Shown here: positions 32,108 to 44,289 of the stretch, piece by piece
How the letters are laid out: every line of letters begins with the position of its first letter
Numbering within the stretch: position 1 is the stretch's first letter
Assembly: GCF_003255815.1 (NCBI RefSeq)
Contig: NC_037689.1
Coordinates: 23,647,700-23,711,699 of the forward strand
Direction of reading: 5' to 3'
DNA length: 64,000 nt
Source: Theropithecus gelada
Taxonomy: Eukaryota; Chordata; Mammalia; Primates; Cercopithecidae
The notes under the pieces: model-generated
The model's database searches: none
Seen by the model: the letters and a program-made list of their open reading frames with translations, nothing else
Told to the model about the DNA's origin: nothing
Position numbers and translations under genes: made by a program

Positions 32108-32401
32108 TTTTATTTATTTGTTTATTTTTTTGAGACGGAGTCTCCCTCTGTCACCCAGGCTGGAGTGCAGTGGTACAATCTCACCTCATTGCAACCTCCA
32201 CTTCCCAGATTCAAGTGATTCTCTTGCCTCAGCCTCCTAAGTAGCCCGCCACCACCCCCAGTTAATTTTTTTGTATTTTTTAGTAGAGACAGAGTTTCAC
32301 CATGTTGGCCAGGCTGGTCTTGAACTCCTGACCTCAAACGATCCGCCCGCCTCGGCTTCCCAAAGTGCTGGGATGACAGGTGTGAGCCACCGCGCCCGGC
32401 C
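32108..32401 (-). mobile_element. Alu (antisense) with perfect target-site duplication
   Basis: CTTGTCAGTGTCT lies at 32095-32107 and again at 32401-32413. A short deletion is seen at 'AAGTAGCCCGCCACCACC'. The left arm carries ATGACA. Confidence 0.96.
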
Positions 32402-32413
32402 TTGTCAGTGTCT

Positions 32414-32739
32414 CTCCTTCCTTGAATTCACATAGAAAAGTTCTGGAAAGCTTGGGTGATGAAATTCAAATTCATCAGCCTCTTGGAGATGTAAATTTGA
32501 TGAAACAGAGGGAAATGTGGTGTATCTGGTGTACCTATCAAGTGCTGAAGGTCGGTCATCTGAAGTCCGCTCTTACCAGGCTAAAAGTCAGGTGTGGGAG
32601 AATCTATTAGTTCTTCACAATTCTTTTTGCTGTCTACCTGGTCTCTGGCTCATGCCCCATGGGAGAAGCACGGCTCCTGTCCCCACTCACTTTGGGCTGC
32701 CATCTCATTTGTTTTTGCTTACAGAACCTCAGCCAGTGG
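32414..32739. other. Unique interval
   Basis: Non-repetitive, no gene signal. Confidence 0.4.
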
Positions 32740-33306
32740 TGTTGCGGTAAACTGAGGAACAGAGAGAGCAATTTGGAGTACAGGAGGATTTGTTCGTTTT
32801 TAGGGACACACCGGCTCAGCAGATTCGCTTTGTAAAAAGCTGAGCGTTGAACAAAGACAGAGCGGGTGTTTTCATAAGTGGCTTTATAGACGCAAAAAAG
32901 CAGTTAATCATACAGTGACAGGTTACATATCTGTAGCATCACATAACTCGTGGCCTGGCATAGCTGATGGCCTTGTAGCTGCATTGAAAGAAAAACAAGA
33001 ACTGGCTAAATACAGACATTTGTGTAACATAATCACGCTTAAGAAGCCTGGGAAAAGAGTAACAGTAAAAGAATCTGCTTTTCTCTTTTTCCCTTCAACC
33101 TTGCTCTGTTAGGAGCTGGGCAGGGGTGGGTGGTGTCTGGAGCCCATTTCTTTCGCCTTGGTATTCGGACAATGTTATCTTATCACTGTCCTTGAAGTGA
33201 GCTGCTAGGCAGAGGAAAACTCGTTTTCTTTCTTTTTATTTTTTAAACCTTTGCCTTGCCACATTCTGGGCCTTAGCTTTGACTTTTGGTGGAGTGAATA
33301 AATGCA
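32740..33306 (-). mobile_element. Solo ERV-type LTR (antisense)
   Basis: Its reverse complement matches the sense copy at 53977-54513 block by block (for example 'CTGTATTTAGCCAGTTCTTG', 'CGCTCTGTCTTTGTTC', 'AACAAATCCTCCTG'). Read as an LTR it starts TGC and ends ACA. Family name not recognised. Confidence 0.75.
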
Positions 33307-33366
33307 GTACTTATTATTGTTTTTTAAAGTTCTGTCTCGGTGGAGGCACAGCAGGGGTTGACATAG

Positions 33367-34101
33367 TGTGTTATGTCCATTCGCATGCTACTAATAAAGA
33401 TATATCTGAGACTGGGTAATTTATTTTAAAAAAAAGACGTTTAGGCCGGGCGCGGTGGCTCAAGCCTGTAATCCCAGCACTTTGGGAGGCCGAGGCGGGC
33501 GGATCACGAGGTCAGGAGATCGAGACCATCCTGGCTAACATGGTGAAACCCCATCTCTACTAAAAATACAAAAAACTAGCCGGGCATGGTGGCGGGCGCC
33601 TGTAGTCCCAGCTACTCGGAGGCTGAGGCAGGAGAATGGCCTGAACCTGGGAGGCGGAGCTTGCAGTGAGCCGAGATCGCGCCACTGCACTCCAGCCTGG
33701 GTGACACAGCGCGAGACTCTGTCTCAAAAAAAAAAAAAAAAAGACGTTTAATGGACTCACAGTTCCACGTGGTTGGGGCACCCTTACAATCATGGCTGAA
33801 GGTAAAGGAGGAGCAGAGGCATGTCTTACATGGCGGCGAGCAAGAGAGCTTATGCAGGGGAACTCTCCATGATGTTAAGGAGGCATTGATTGCAGTTAAG
33901 GCATTGATTGCATCAGTCTGGTTTTTAGCGGAAAACCACCAGATCTCATGAAACGTATTCACTATCACGAGAATAGCTTGGAGAAAACCAGCCCCCATGA
34001 TTCGATTACGTCCCAGCAGGTTCCTCCCATGGCATGTGCGGGTTATGGGAGCTACAGTTCAAGATGAGATTTGGGTGGGGACACAGCCAAACCCTATATC
34101 A
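33367..34101 (-). mobile_element. MST/THE1-like MaLR LTR (antisense), interrupted by AluY
   Basis: Runs from TGTGTTATGTCC to CCCTATATCA, the TG...CA ends of the LTR. Near-identical 5-mers CATAG and CATGG flank it. 'CCCTTACAATCATGGCTGAA' and 'CAAGATGAGATTTGGGTGGG' are diagnostic. A ~30-bp imperfect duplication (GGCATTGATTGCA) lies at 33880-33915. Confidence 0.85.
33444..33742 (+). mobile_element. AluY (sense) inserted in the LTR
   Basis: Very close to consensus and flanked by AAAAAAGACGTTTA on both sides (ending at 33443 and 33750), so a recent insertion. The left arm keeps GTAATCC. Confidence 0.97.
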
Positions 34102-35540
34102 CATGGTTGGATTTTTCCTCTGCACGTCTGTATTCCAACATTAGAAAAATGTGCCCAGGATAACCACTGGTCCCAAAATGATGACAGCAAAGCATGTATT
34201 TCAGGTTAGCCTGGAGTAGCCCAGCCTATATCTGCACCAACCTACCTGACTGATCGACTCACACATTCAAAAAATAAATAAATATTTGTTATGGTAGAGA
34301 ACTGAGATTTAGGATTATTTGTTACCCAGCATGATTTCAGGTGTAGCTGACTGACACAGACAGCAGGCGTCTTCTAAGGTGGGAAAAGGCCCTTGGCACA
34401 AAACTTCTCTAAGAAAATATTTCCCAGCAAATTGTTTGGATGTTTTCATAGTTTTTAAGTGTGCAGCAAGGGTAAAGAGTTAGGGAATTGTTTCGTATTT
34501 TTTTCTTCTTGTTTGTAAATGTATGTATGATGATGTGTATCTCACCTTGAAATTGCAAATGTATTTTATCTTGGTGTCTACAGCAGACTACATTTTAACA
34601 TTCTGTTTCAAAAGGTATTTGTGTGGGGGAGAAAAGGGTGTGTGTGTATGTGCAAGATATTTCAAGACCCCAAATCATCCCGTACCCCTCCTCTCTTCAG
34701 AGGTAATTACTACCCGCTTTCTTCACATTCATCCTTGGGTTTTTTTTTACTTATCTTTATATTTGTACTTATCTGTAACACTATAATCTAAAATATATTT
34801 CACAAGGAATCTACAGAGATGGCAAACCATTCTTTTATATATTGACTTGATGTCACAAGTAGTAATTCAAAATCCTTTTGCCTCTCCTGAAACAGTCGCT
34901 GTGATTCCAACACTTTCCAAATGCCTCTTTGATAAATTGTGTTTTTATCTGCTGAAAGAAAAAAATAGACTAAATTTACCATAACATCCATTTTCATGTG
35001 GCAAATTTGAGGCATTTGTTTCTCCTTCACTGATGACGATTTTCTGACTCCAGATGAAGTTCTTTCCGCACATGATGTTTTATTTTTCCCCTACAAAAGC
35101 CAAGCTTTCACTAATTTAAAACCAAACAAGGGGCTTGATTTAGATGCTGACATAATCAAAGCTATGCACACAGCTCTCTGTTTGTTTTCCACTTTCTGGG
35201 TATTTGGATGAAGAAATGAAATGTTTCCGAAATAAATCCTGCGGGGTAAATTTGTAATTACGCTCTGAAGAAACGCTTTTGTAAATCGGATTTAAATCTC
35301 CATGCCTGCAAAAAGTCCAATTCGCTACACATCTGGAACCATTCGTGTTGTCCGTGCGGAGGTCTCTGTTGCTGAGGTCCCTCTAGAGAGAGCAGAAACT
35401 TCACAACTGCAGCAATATTGCTGCCAAGGAGGTGAGCATTAAAGATAACAGAGTGGGCAGAGTGGGCATTGCCTGTGAAACGTATCCTCCTCTTCTGAAC
35501 AGATCTCTCTGATTTGTTCATCTTTTCTCTGTCCCTACTT
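34102..35540. other. Repeat-free interval of 1.4 kb
   Basis: The longest stretch without a recognised repeat. It is A+T-rich. Frames such as 35521-35258 (minus) show no known domain. 35050-35230 has dense TAAT/ATCAAAG words reminiscent of conserved non-coding DNA, but this is only an impression. Confidence 0.4.
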
Positions 35541-36160
<620 letters not shown>

Positions 36161-36904
36161 GTTTGTCTGGCCCCACCAAGTCTCATGTGGACGTCTGATC
36201 TGCAGTGTTGAAGGCAGGACCTGGTGGGAGGTGTCTGGGTCATGGGGGTACGTCCCTCAGGAATGGCGTGGTGCCATTCTCAAGGTAGTGAGTGGGTTCT
36301 TATTTTATTTTTATTTTTTATTATACTTTAACTTCTGGAGTACAGGTGCAGAATGTGCAGGTTTGTTCCATAGGTATACATGTGCCATGGTGGTTTGCTG
36401 CACCCATCAACTCATCATCTACATTAGGTATTTCTCCTAATGCTCTCTCTCCCCTAGCGCCCCAGCCCCTGACAGGCCCCAGTGTGTGATGTTCCCCTCC
36501 CTGTGTCCATGTGATCTCATTGTTCTACTCCCACTTATGAGTGAGAACATGCAGTGTTTGGTTTTCTGTTCCTGTGTGAGTTTGCTGAGAATGATGGTTT
36601 CCAGCTTCATCCATGTCTCTGCACAGGACATGACCTCATCCTTTTTCATGGCTGCGTAGTATTCCACAGTGTCTATGTGCCACCTTTTCTTGATCCAGTC
36701 TCTCACTGATGGGCATTTCTTACTTTTAGTTCCCAGAAGAGCTGGCTTTTGAAAACAACGTGGCACCTCAGCTGTGTCTCTTGTGCTGTGTGTTCTCCAT
36801 ACATGCCAGCTCCCTGTCCCCTTCCACTCCTGAGGTTTTCATCAGAAGCAGATGTGGGCGTCATGCTTCCTGTGCACCCTGTAGAACTGGGAGCCAAATA
36901 AACC
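36161..36904 (+). mobile_element. MST-like MaLR LTR (sense) split by an L1
   Basis: 'GACCTGGTGGGAGGTGTCTG' and 'GTAGTGAGTGGGTTCT' precede, and 'AGAGCTGGCTTTTGAAAACA', 'GTCATGCTTCCTGTGCACCC' and 'GGGAGCCAAATAAACC' follow, the L1 at 36300-36722. AATAAA at 36898 is the LTR polyadenylation signal. Confidence 0.82.
36300..36722 (-). mobile_element. L1 3' end (antisense), 5'-truncated
   Basis: T-rich tail then 'CTGGAGTACAGGTGCAGAAT' to 'CTCACTGATGGGCATTTC'. The minus frame reads 'TVEYYAAMKKDEVMSCAETW', the ORF2 C-terminus. It is inserted into the MST-like LTR. Confidence 0.93.
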
Positions 36905-37250
36905 TTTATTTTATTTATTTATTTATTTATTCATTCATTCATTCATTCATTCATTTATTCATTTATTGAGATAAAGTTTTGCTCTCCTCGCCCAGGCTGG
37001 AGTGCAACGGCATGATGTCGGCTCACTGCAACCTCCGCCTCCCGGGTTCAAGCGATCCTCCTGCCTCAGCCTCCCGAGTAACTGGGATCACAGGCACACA
37101 CCGCCATGCCGGGCTAATTTTTGTATTTTTAGTGGAGATGGGGTTTTGCCATGTTGGCCAGGCTGGTCTCGAACTGCTGACCTCAGGTGATCCACTCGCC
37201 TCGGCCTCCCACAGTGCTGGGATTACAGGTGTGAGCCACTGCCCCTGGTC
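36905..37250 (-). mobile_element. Alu (antisense) with (TTTA)/(TTCA) tail
   Basis: The tail at 36905-36966 changes from TTTA to TTCA repeats. The body runs to 'CCACTGCCCCTGGTC'. Consensus GGGATTACAG. Confidence 0.95.
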
Positions 37251-37290
37251 TTAATATGTGGTTTCAAATGTCAGTCATAAGAAAGGAAAG

Positions 37291-37625
37291 GACTTTGGGA
37301 GGCCAAGGTGGGCAGATCACGAGGTCAGGAGATAAGACCATCCTGGCTAACACGGTGAAACCCCGTCTCTAGTAAAAATACAGAAAAAAAGTTAGCCGGG
37401 TATGGTGGCGGCACCTGTAGTCCCAGCTACTCGGGAGGCTGAGGCAGGAGAATCGCTTGAACCTGGGAGGTGGAGGTTACATTGAGCGGAGATCACGCCA
37501 CTGCACTCCAGCCTGGGCGACAGAGCGAGAGTACCTCTCAAAAAAAAGATAAAAAATAAAATAAAATTAAATTAAATTAAAAAGTAAATTAAAATAAAAT
37601 AAAGTAAATTAAAATAAAATAAAGA
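37291..37625 (+). mobile_element. 5'-truncated Alu (sense) with target-site duplication
   Basis: Starts at 'ACTTTGGGAGGCCAAGG', lacking ~35 bases. The A-rich tail with AAATT and AAAAT repeats reaches 37620. AAGAAAGGAAA occurs at both ends. Confidence 0.92.
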
Positions 37626-37838
37626 AAGGAAACTTCTGAGATTATTCCAAAACTTGAACTCCAGTTCATCAAACCCCTGCAGGCAGGGAGCTGGTCTTGG
37701 ATCTGCTGTTGGTTTGCTAACTAGGAAGAATAAACTGTTTTGGAAAGTCTGCGGCAATGTTGAGGTGTGATATCAACACCATTTGATAGCGCTCATCTTA
37801 ATAGACACATTGAAGCAGGTTTAGAAACGGCAGCTTTT

Positions 37839-38273
37839 GGCCGGGCGCGGTGGCTCAAGCCTGTAATCCCAGCACTTTGGGAGGCCGAGACGGGCAGATC
37901 ACGAGGTCAGGAGATCGAGACCACCCTGGCTAACACAGTGAAACCCCGTCTCTACTAAAAATACAAAAACTTAGCCGGGCGAGGTGGCGGGTGCCTGTAG
38001 TCCCAGCTACTCGGGAGGCTGAGGCAGGAGAATGGCGTGAACCCGGGAGGTGGAGCTTGCAGTGAGCTGAGATCCGGCCACTGCACTCCAGCCTGGGCGA
38101 CACAGCGAGACTCTGTCTCAAAAAAAAAAAAAGATTGGGTGCTCCAGGTTTATTTACTTAATTTCTTTTTAGAGATAGGGTCTAGCTCTGTGACCCAGGC
38201 TGGAGTGCAGTGGCATGANCCAGCCTGGGCGACACAGCGAGACTCTGTCTCAAAAAAAAAAAAAAAAAAAAAA
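37839..38273 (+). mobile_element. Young Old-World-monkey-type AluY with anomalous insert
   Basis: 'GGCTCAAGCC', 'GCGAGGTGGCGGG' and 'GAGATCCGGCC' suggest an AluYRa-like subfamily. The 16-bp duplication AGAAACGGCAGCTTTT is at 37823-37838 and 38274-38289. Between the first A tail (38120-38132) and that right flank lie 86 foreign bases, an N (38219) and a second copy of the Alu 3' end, which looks like an assembly join. Confidence 0.93.
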
Positions 38274-38289
38274 AGAAACGGCAGCTTTT

Positions 38290-38577
38290 TGCCTTTCGAA
38301 AGGATGGTGGCTTTTCTGGATGAGACAGACTGCAAAAGAACAATCATGTTGGAAAACCAACATAGTGATTTTCCTTCCCAAAGAGAACAAATTGCTGGGA
38401 TGGTTCCCACATCAGCAGTCAGCCTGGCTTTCCTGCACGCCTGCCAAAAAACAAAGCAGCTTTTGACAAAGTCGCCGTGAATGGATTCCGGAAGCAAGAT
38501 GAGCTACCGGTTCCAGGCATGAGAGAGGGGAAAAGTCAGTAAGGGCAATACTAAGGATTTATTTTTTAAAAAACTCT
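38290..38577. other. Unique interval
   Basis: Non-repetitive, no gene signal. Confidence 0.4.
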
Positions 38578-38880
38578 GGCCGGGCACGCTGGCTCACGCC
38601 CGTCATCCCAGCACTTCGGGAGACCGAGGTGGGTGGATCACCTGAGGTCAGGAGTTCGAGACCAGCCTGGCCAACATGGTCAAACCCCATCTCTACTAAA
38701 AATACAAAAATTAGCCAGGCGAGGTGGCGGGCGCCTGTCATCCCAGCTGCTCGGGAGGCTGAGGCAGGAGAATTGCTTGAACCTGGGAGGCAGAGGTTGC
38801 AGTGAGCTGAGATTGCACCACTGCACTCCAGCCTGGGAGACAGAGTGAGACTCTGTCTCAAAAAAAAAAAAAAAAAAAAA
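38578..38880 (+). mobile_element. Alu (sense)
   Basis: 'GGCCGGGCACGCTGGCTCAC' to a 20-A tail. AAAAACTC borders both ends. Both arms carry the C change (CCGTCATCC left, CTGTCATCC right). Confidence 0.95.
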
Positions 38881-39566
38881 CTCCACACATTTTCTTGGGA
38901 CCATGTTATTAAACATCCTTGAAGCGACTGGTTCTAGGCTGTTTTGTTCTGTGCTGACAATTGGAATTGCTAGAATTTGAAGACGCGCTGGGACAGTCCT
39001 TTCTGAACCCTTCAGAGCAAATGAGGAAGAGAAACACAGGGACATGCAGAGAAATTAGCCAGGCGGTAATGGCCTGCCCGGGCCACAGGGGAGCATGTGG
39101 CTTAGAGAGGCAGGTATTATACAAGGGGCTGAACCCCAGAATTAGACAGACTGCACCCCAGTCGTGGAGGGCTGGTGGCACAGAGCGGGGTAGCGATTAG
39201 ACGAGGTGTCACGGCAAAGGTCCTCTTCCTGAAGCTCTGCAGGAGACAGGGTCTCCATGACCAGGGAGTGCGTTTTGGAAGTGAGGGAGAAGAGCTGTGA
39301 TACATTAATTCATGGGGTTGTCCTCATCTCCTCCTTCCTACACTGCCTAGCCGACCGACACCGACTGTCGCAAGGACATACGGAAAAATAAAACTAAAAA
39401 TAAAAACACAGATATTTGTATTTCAAGACGCTGTCTCATGAACATCGGAGCAGCGGGGACCACCGTGGAACAAATCTTTGATATCAAGTGTGTACACACT
39501 CAACCTAAGAGAGAAGTCAGATTGCTTTCTTTGTGGTGGTGTTATTGTTTTTATTTGCTTGGTTGT
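38881..39566. other. Repeat-free interval
   Basis: Unique sequence. Short overlapping frames on both strands (for example 38961-39200 plus, 39181-38909 minus) lack recognisable domains. Confidence 0.4.
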
Positions 39567-39858
39567 TTGTTTTTTGAGATGGAGTCTCGCTCTGTTGCCC
39601 AGGCTGGAGTGCAGTGGTGCGATCTCGGCTCACTGCAACCTCTGCCTCCCGGGTTCAAGCGATTCTCCCGCCTCAGCCTCCCAAGTTGCTGGCATTGCAA
39701 ACGCGCACCACCACAACCAGCTAATTTATTTTTATTTTTAGTACAGACGGAATTTCACCATATTGGCCAGGCTGGTTTCAAACTCCCGACCTCAGGTGAT
39801 CTGCCCCCCTCTGCCTCCCAAAGTGCTGGGATTACAGGTGTGAGCCACCGCACCCGGC
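39567..39858 (-). mobile_element. Alu (antisense)
   Basis: 'TTTTTTGAGATGGAGTCTCG' to 'CCGCACCCGGC'. Consensus GGGATTACAG in the left arm. Confidence 0.95.
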
Positions 39859-39867
39859 TAAGATTCT

Positions 39868-40082
39868 TTTCTTTCTTTCCTTCCTTCCTTCCTTCCTTCC
39901 TTCCTTCCTTCCTTCCTTCCTTCCTTCCTTTCTNTTCCTTCCTTCCTTCCTTCCTTCCTTCCTTCCTTCCTTCCTTCCTTCCTTTCTCTTTCTCTCTTTC
40001 TCTCTTTCTCTCTTTCTCTCTTTCTCTTTCTTTTCTTTCTTTCTTTCTCCTTCCTTTCTTTTTCTCCCTTCCTTCCTTTCTT

Positions 40083-40169
<87 letters not shown>

Positions 40170-40213
40170 CCTTCCTTTCTTTCTTTCTCCCTTCCTTCCT
40201 TCCTTCCTTCCTT

Positions 40214-40248
<35 letters not shown>

Positions 40249-40265
40249 TTCTTTCTTTTTTCTTT
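39868..40265 (+). repeat. (TTCC)n / (TTTC)n poly-pyrimidine tract with one N
   Basis: Alternating TTCC and TTTC domains, about 400 bases. A single N at 39934 marks an unresolved base or collapsed repeat. Confidence 0.96.
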
Positions 40266-40556
40266 TTGAGACAGGGTCTTGCTCTGTTGCCCTGGCTGGA
40301 GTGTAGTGGCACAGTCATAGCTTACTGCAGCCTCAAACTCCTTGGCTCCAGCAATCCTCCTGCCTCAGCCTCCCCAGTAGCTGGGACTACAGGTATGTGC
40401 CACCATGCCTGGCTAATTTTATCATTTCTTTTTTTGTAGAGCTGAGGTCTCACTATGTTGCCTAGGCTGGTCTTGAACTCCTAGACTCAAGTGATCCTTG
40501 CACCTCAGCCTCCCAAAGTTGCTGCAGTTACAGGCATGAGCCACTGCGCCCAGACA
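40266..40556 (-). mobile_element. Old Alu (AluJ-like, antisense)
   Basis: 'GTCATAGCTTACTGCAGCCT', 'TTGCCTAGGCTGGTCTTGAA' and 'AAGTGATCCTTGCACCTCAG' are typical of the oldest Alu class. Confidence 0.88.
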
Positions 40557-40579
40557 ATCAGATTCTTGGTTGAAGATGG

Positions 40580-41165
40580 AGGTGAATGCATGTTGGTGTG
40601 CTGCACCCATTAACTCGTCATTTACATTAAGTATATCTCCTAATGCTATCCCTCCCCTGGCCCCCACCCCACGACAGGCCCCGGTGTGTGATGTTCCCCT
40701 TCCTGTGTCCAAGTGATCTCGTTGTTCAATTCCCACCTATGAGTGAGAACATGCGGTGTTTGGTTTTCTGTTCTTGCGATAGTTTGCTCAGAATGATGGT
40801 TTCCAGCTTCATCCACGTCCCTACAAAGGACACGAACTCATCCTTTTTTATGGCTGCATAGTATTCCATGGTGTATATGTGCCACATTTTCTTAATCCAG
40901 TCTGTCACTGATGGACATTTGGGTTGGTTCCAAGTCTTTGCTATTGTGAGTAGTGCCGCAATGAACATACGTGTGCATGTGTCTTTATAGCAGCATGATT
41001 TATAATCCTTTGTGTATATACCCAGTCACGGGATGGCTGGGTCAAATGGTACTTCTAGTTCTAGATCCTTGAGCAATCGCCACACTGTCTTCCACAATGG
41101 TTGAACTCGTTTACACTCCCACCAACAGTGTAAAAGCGTTCCTGTTTCTCCACATCCTCTCCCGC
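40580..41165 (-). mobile_element. L1 3' end (antisense), 5'-truncated
   Basis: 'GTGCTGCACCCATTAACTCG' through 'CCACCAACAGTGTAAAAGCG' and 'TTTCTCCACATCCTCTCC'. The minus frame 40968-40726 gives the ORF2 C-terminus ('MEYYAAIKKDEFVSFVGTWM'). It abuts the AluJ. Confidence 0.93.
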
Positions 41166-41655
41166 CTTTGTCAACTTTAAGCAGCCGTCAACCCTGTGAC
41201 AGCTCCCATCGATCACACTCTGTTCTGTGGCTTTTGTGCCAGCCACAAGCATATCCTTAGAGTCTTACAAATACAGAAAAATAACTGGGTTTATGTTTTT
41301 CTTTACGGAGTGGTTGGTGATTGTGGAAATAGTGGACTGTTTTCATGAACCATGCAAGTACATTCAGGTCAATAACAGTGCATGAAATTTTGGCAAAAAA
41401 AGAAAAAAGATTCATTGATCTTCCATTTGCTGTTTGAATCATTATGCCTTCTTCTGTCTGTTTTTTGGATTTTCCGAGAAGACGAAATCCAGCGTGCGAG
41501 GGCAGTACAATACGTTGATCCAAAAATCTACTGCCGTAACCAATTCCGCCTACACATAGTGAGTTCACTGCCTGCATTTTTCTCCTGGAGTTTTTTTCTG
41601 TTCATGACAACTTGATTAATACAAAATAGACTCTGTAGATGACCTAGATTATTAT
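41166..41655. other. Unique interval
   Basis: Non-repetitive, A+T-rich, no gene signal. Confidence 0.4.
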
Positions 41656-41991
41656 TTATTTATTTATTTTCTTTTTTTTTTTTTTGAGAGAGAGTCTCTC
41701 TCTGTCGCCCAGGCTGGAGTGCAGTGGCGCAATGTCGGCTCACTGTAAGCTCCGCCTCCCGGGTTCAAGCGATTCTCCTGCCTCAGCCTTCTGAGTAGCT
41801 GGGACTACAGGCATCTGCCACCACCGTGCCCGGTTAATTTTTGTATTTTTAGTAGAGACGGGGTTTCACCATGTTGGTCAGGCTGGTCTCGATCTCCTGA
41901 TCAGGCTGGTCTCGAACTCCTGACCTCGTGATCCGCCCGCCTCGGCCTCCCAAAGTGCTGGGATTACAGGCGTGAGCCACCATGCCTGCTT
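41656..41991 (-). mobile_element. Alu (antisense) with 23-bp internal duplication
   Basis: 'CAGGCTGGTCTCGATCTCCT' and 'CAGGCTGGTCTCGAACTCCT' follow each other at 41879 and 41902. The tail is (TTTA)n. Confidence 0.94.
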
Positions 41992-42424
41992 TAACTCTTA
42001 CAGTAAGGATGTTCTGTCATTATCACACTACATATGAGCCACACTCTTTTTCATAAAGTCCCTGGAAGTAGAATGCGGCAAAGATTATTTTGAAGTTCAT
42101 AGAGACTAGTTAACATGAGGCACTGTGCTGAAACAGGGTGGAATCTGAACTGGAATTGGAACTAGAATAGGTAAGTTGCCCTAAAGTCCTTGATGTATTC
42201 CATTGTCCAATTGTTTAAGCCAGTTATAAGGCATGCCAGTCACTCCATGACATCCCTACAGCTCTGGATTCCTTTCAGCCTGACACAGAGTTGATCTGTT
42301 GGTTGGAAGTATCAACCAACATAGGTTGGTACTTCATCAAGCAGGTCAACATGAATGTTGTCTGGATGGTGGGATTTTCCAATGAGCCTTGAAAGGTGAG
42401 TGCTCCTTAGAAATGTCTTAGGGA
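41992..42424. other. Unique interval with 8-bp stem-loop
   Basis: Non-repetitive. GTTGGTTG (42298-42305) and CAACCAAC (42313-42320) can pair around a 7-base loop. No gene signal. Confidence 0.45.
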
Positions 42425-42703
42425 GACCAGGCGCAGTGGCTCATGCCTGTCATCCCAGCATTTTGGAAGGCCGAGGCGGGTGGATTACCTGAGGTCAGGA
42501 GTTCAAGACCAGCCTAGTCAACATGGTGAAACCCCATCTGTAGTAAAAATACAAAAATTAGCCAGGTGTGGTGACACATGCCTGTAATCCCAGCTACTCA
42601 GGAGGCTGAGGCAGGAGAATCACTTGAACCCGGGAGGCAGAGATTGCAGTGAGCCAGGTTGCACCACTGTACTCCAGCCTGGGCGACAGAGCAAGACTCT
42701 CAG
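42425..42703 (+). mobile_element. Alu (sense) whose tail became a purine satellite
   Basis: 'GACCAGGCGCAGTGGCTCAT' to 'CAAGACTCTCAGAAAGAAAA', merging directly into the 490-bp GAAA/GGAA tract. The left arm carries GTCATCC. Confidence 0.94.
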
Positions 42704-42867
42704 AAAGAAAAGGAAAGAAAGAAAGAAGAGAGAGAGAGAGAGGGAGGGAGGGAGGGAGGGAGGAAGGAAGGAAGGAAGGAAGGAAGGAAGGAAGGAAGGA
42801 AGGAAGGAAGGAGGGAAAGAAGGAGAAGCAAAGGGAAGTAAGGATGGAAGAGAAGGAAGGGAAAGAA

Positions 42868-42911
<44 letters not shown>

Positions 42912-43194
42912 AGGAAAGAAGGAAAGAAGGAAAGAAGGAAAGAAGGAAAGAAAGAAAGAGAAAAGGAGAAAGAATGGAAGGAAGGAAGGAAAGACAGAAA
43001 GAAAGACAAAGAAAGAAGAAAGAAAGACAGACAGAAAGAAAGAAATAAGGGAAGGAAGGAAAGAAAGAAAAAAAGAATGAAAGAAAAGAAAAAGAGAAAG
43101 AAAAGGAGAAAGAAGGGAAGGAAGGAAAGAAAGAGAGAAAGGAAGGAAGGAAGCGAGGGAGGGAGGAAGGAAGGAAGAAAGGAAAGAAAGAGGT
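42704..43194 (+). repeat. (GAAA)n / (GGAA)n poly-purine tract
   Basis: Domains of GAGG, GGAA, GAAA and GAAAGGAA in turn, with few pyrimidines. Derived from the A-rich tail of the adjacent Alu. Confidence 0.96.
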
Positions 43195-43778
43195 CTTAGG
43201 GTACAAGTGCCCAGGTCATTTTTGGTTCACTCAACTTCATTTTTCAAGACTACCTGAGAATCCATCCGCTTCTCTGAATACATAACGGTGTGACTGTGAA
43301 GATCAGCTGGAAAATGCAAGATTAAAACCAGGAACCTCCCATTGGCAACAAGCTGAGTAATCAACTTGTCAGGCACAGTCCTTGCCCCAAGCAAATGCTT
43401 TGAAAATGATGAGTTTTGATCTTGTATTTGGTTGCGTCCCGTGCTTTCTGCCAGACACAGGAAGTTATGTGCTTCTTGTATTAACAGCAGACCAGGCCTC
43501 TCTTACAGTATCATTGAAACTGCTGATCAAGGACATGATTCTCTCTCTTTGATTATTAGCCCAGGAATGGGGTTAATTTATTTTGTGAACATCACATAAA
43601 GTAACCGATGCTGTCGGCAGCTTCATTAGGACTTTTTGAAAAGGCTTAGAAGGCAAATTGAATGATTCAAGAGGCAACATAAGAGAAAGAATAATGGTTC
43701 GATGATATCTATACCATAATATTTCTCTGAAGATGGTCAACTTTACCGACTGTACATCTCCTGGACCTTAATGTGAGA
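43195..43778. other. Repeat-free interval
   Basis: Unique A+T-rich sequence. No gene or repeat recognised. Confidence 0.45.
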
Positions 43779-43792
43779 GGATCAGCATTTTT

Positions 43793-44084
43793 TTTTCTTT
43801 TTGAGATGGAGTCTCGCTCTGTTACCCAGGCTGGAGTGCAGTGGCGTGATCTCAGCTCACTGCAACCTCCATCTCCTGGGTTCAAGTGATTCTCCTGCCT
43901 CAGCCTCCCAAGTAGCTGGGACTACAGGAGCCCACCACCACGCCCGGCTAATTTTTGTATTTTTAGTAGAGACGGGGTTTCACCGTGTTAGCCAGGATGG
44001 TCTCGATCTCCTGACCCGGTGACCCACTCCCCTTGGCCTCCCAAACGGCTGGGATTACAGGTGTGAGCCACCGCGCTCAGTCGT
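43793..44084 (-). mobile_element. Alu (antisense) with perfect target-site duplication
   Basis: GGATCAGCATTTTT at 43779-43792 and 44085-44098. Complete element with consensus GGGATTACAG. Confidence 0.95.
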
Positions 44085-44289
44085 GGATCAGCATTTTTAT
44101 GTGAAGAGGAGAAGAGACACACATACGCATGCACTCTGGAAAGACGATTTGAAGATGGAGAAAAGGCCACCTCCAAGTGAAGGAATGACTGGGGCTACCA
44201 GAAGCTAGCAGAGAGCCACGGCACCAATTCTACTGCAGACTGCAGAAGAAACCAAACCCCCTGCTAACACCCTAATGTAAAACTTCTGA

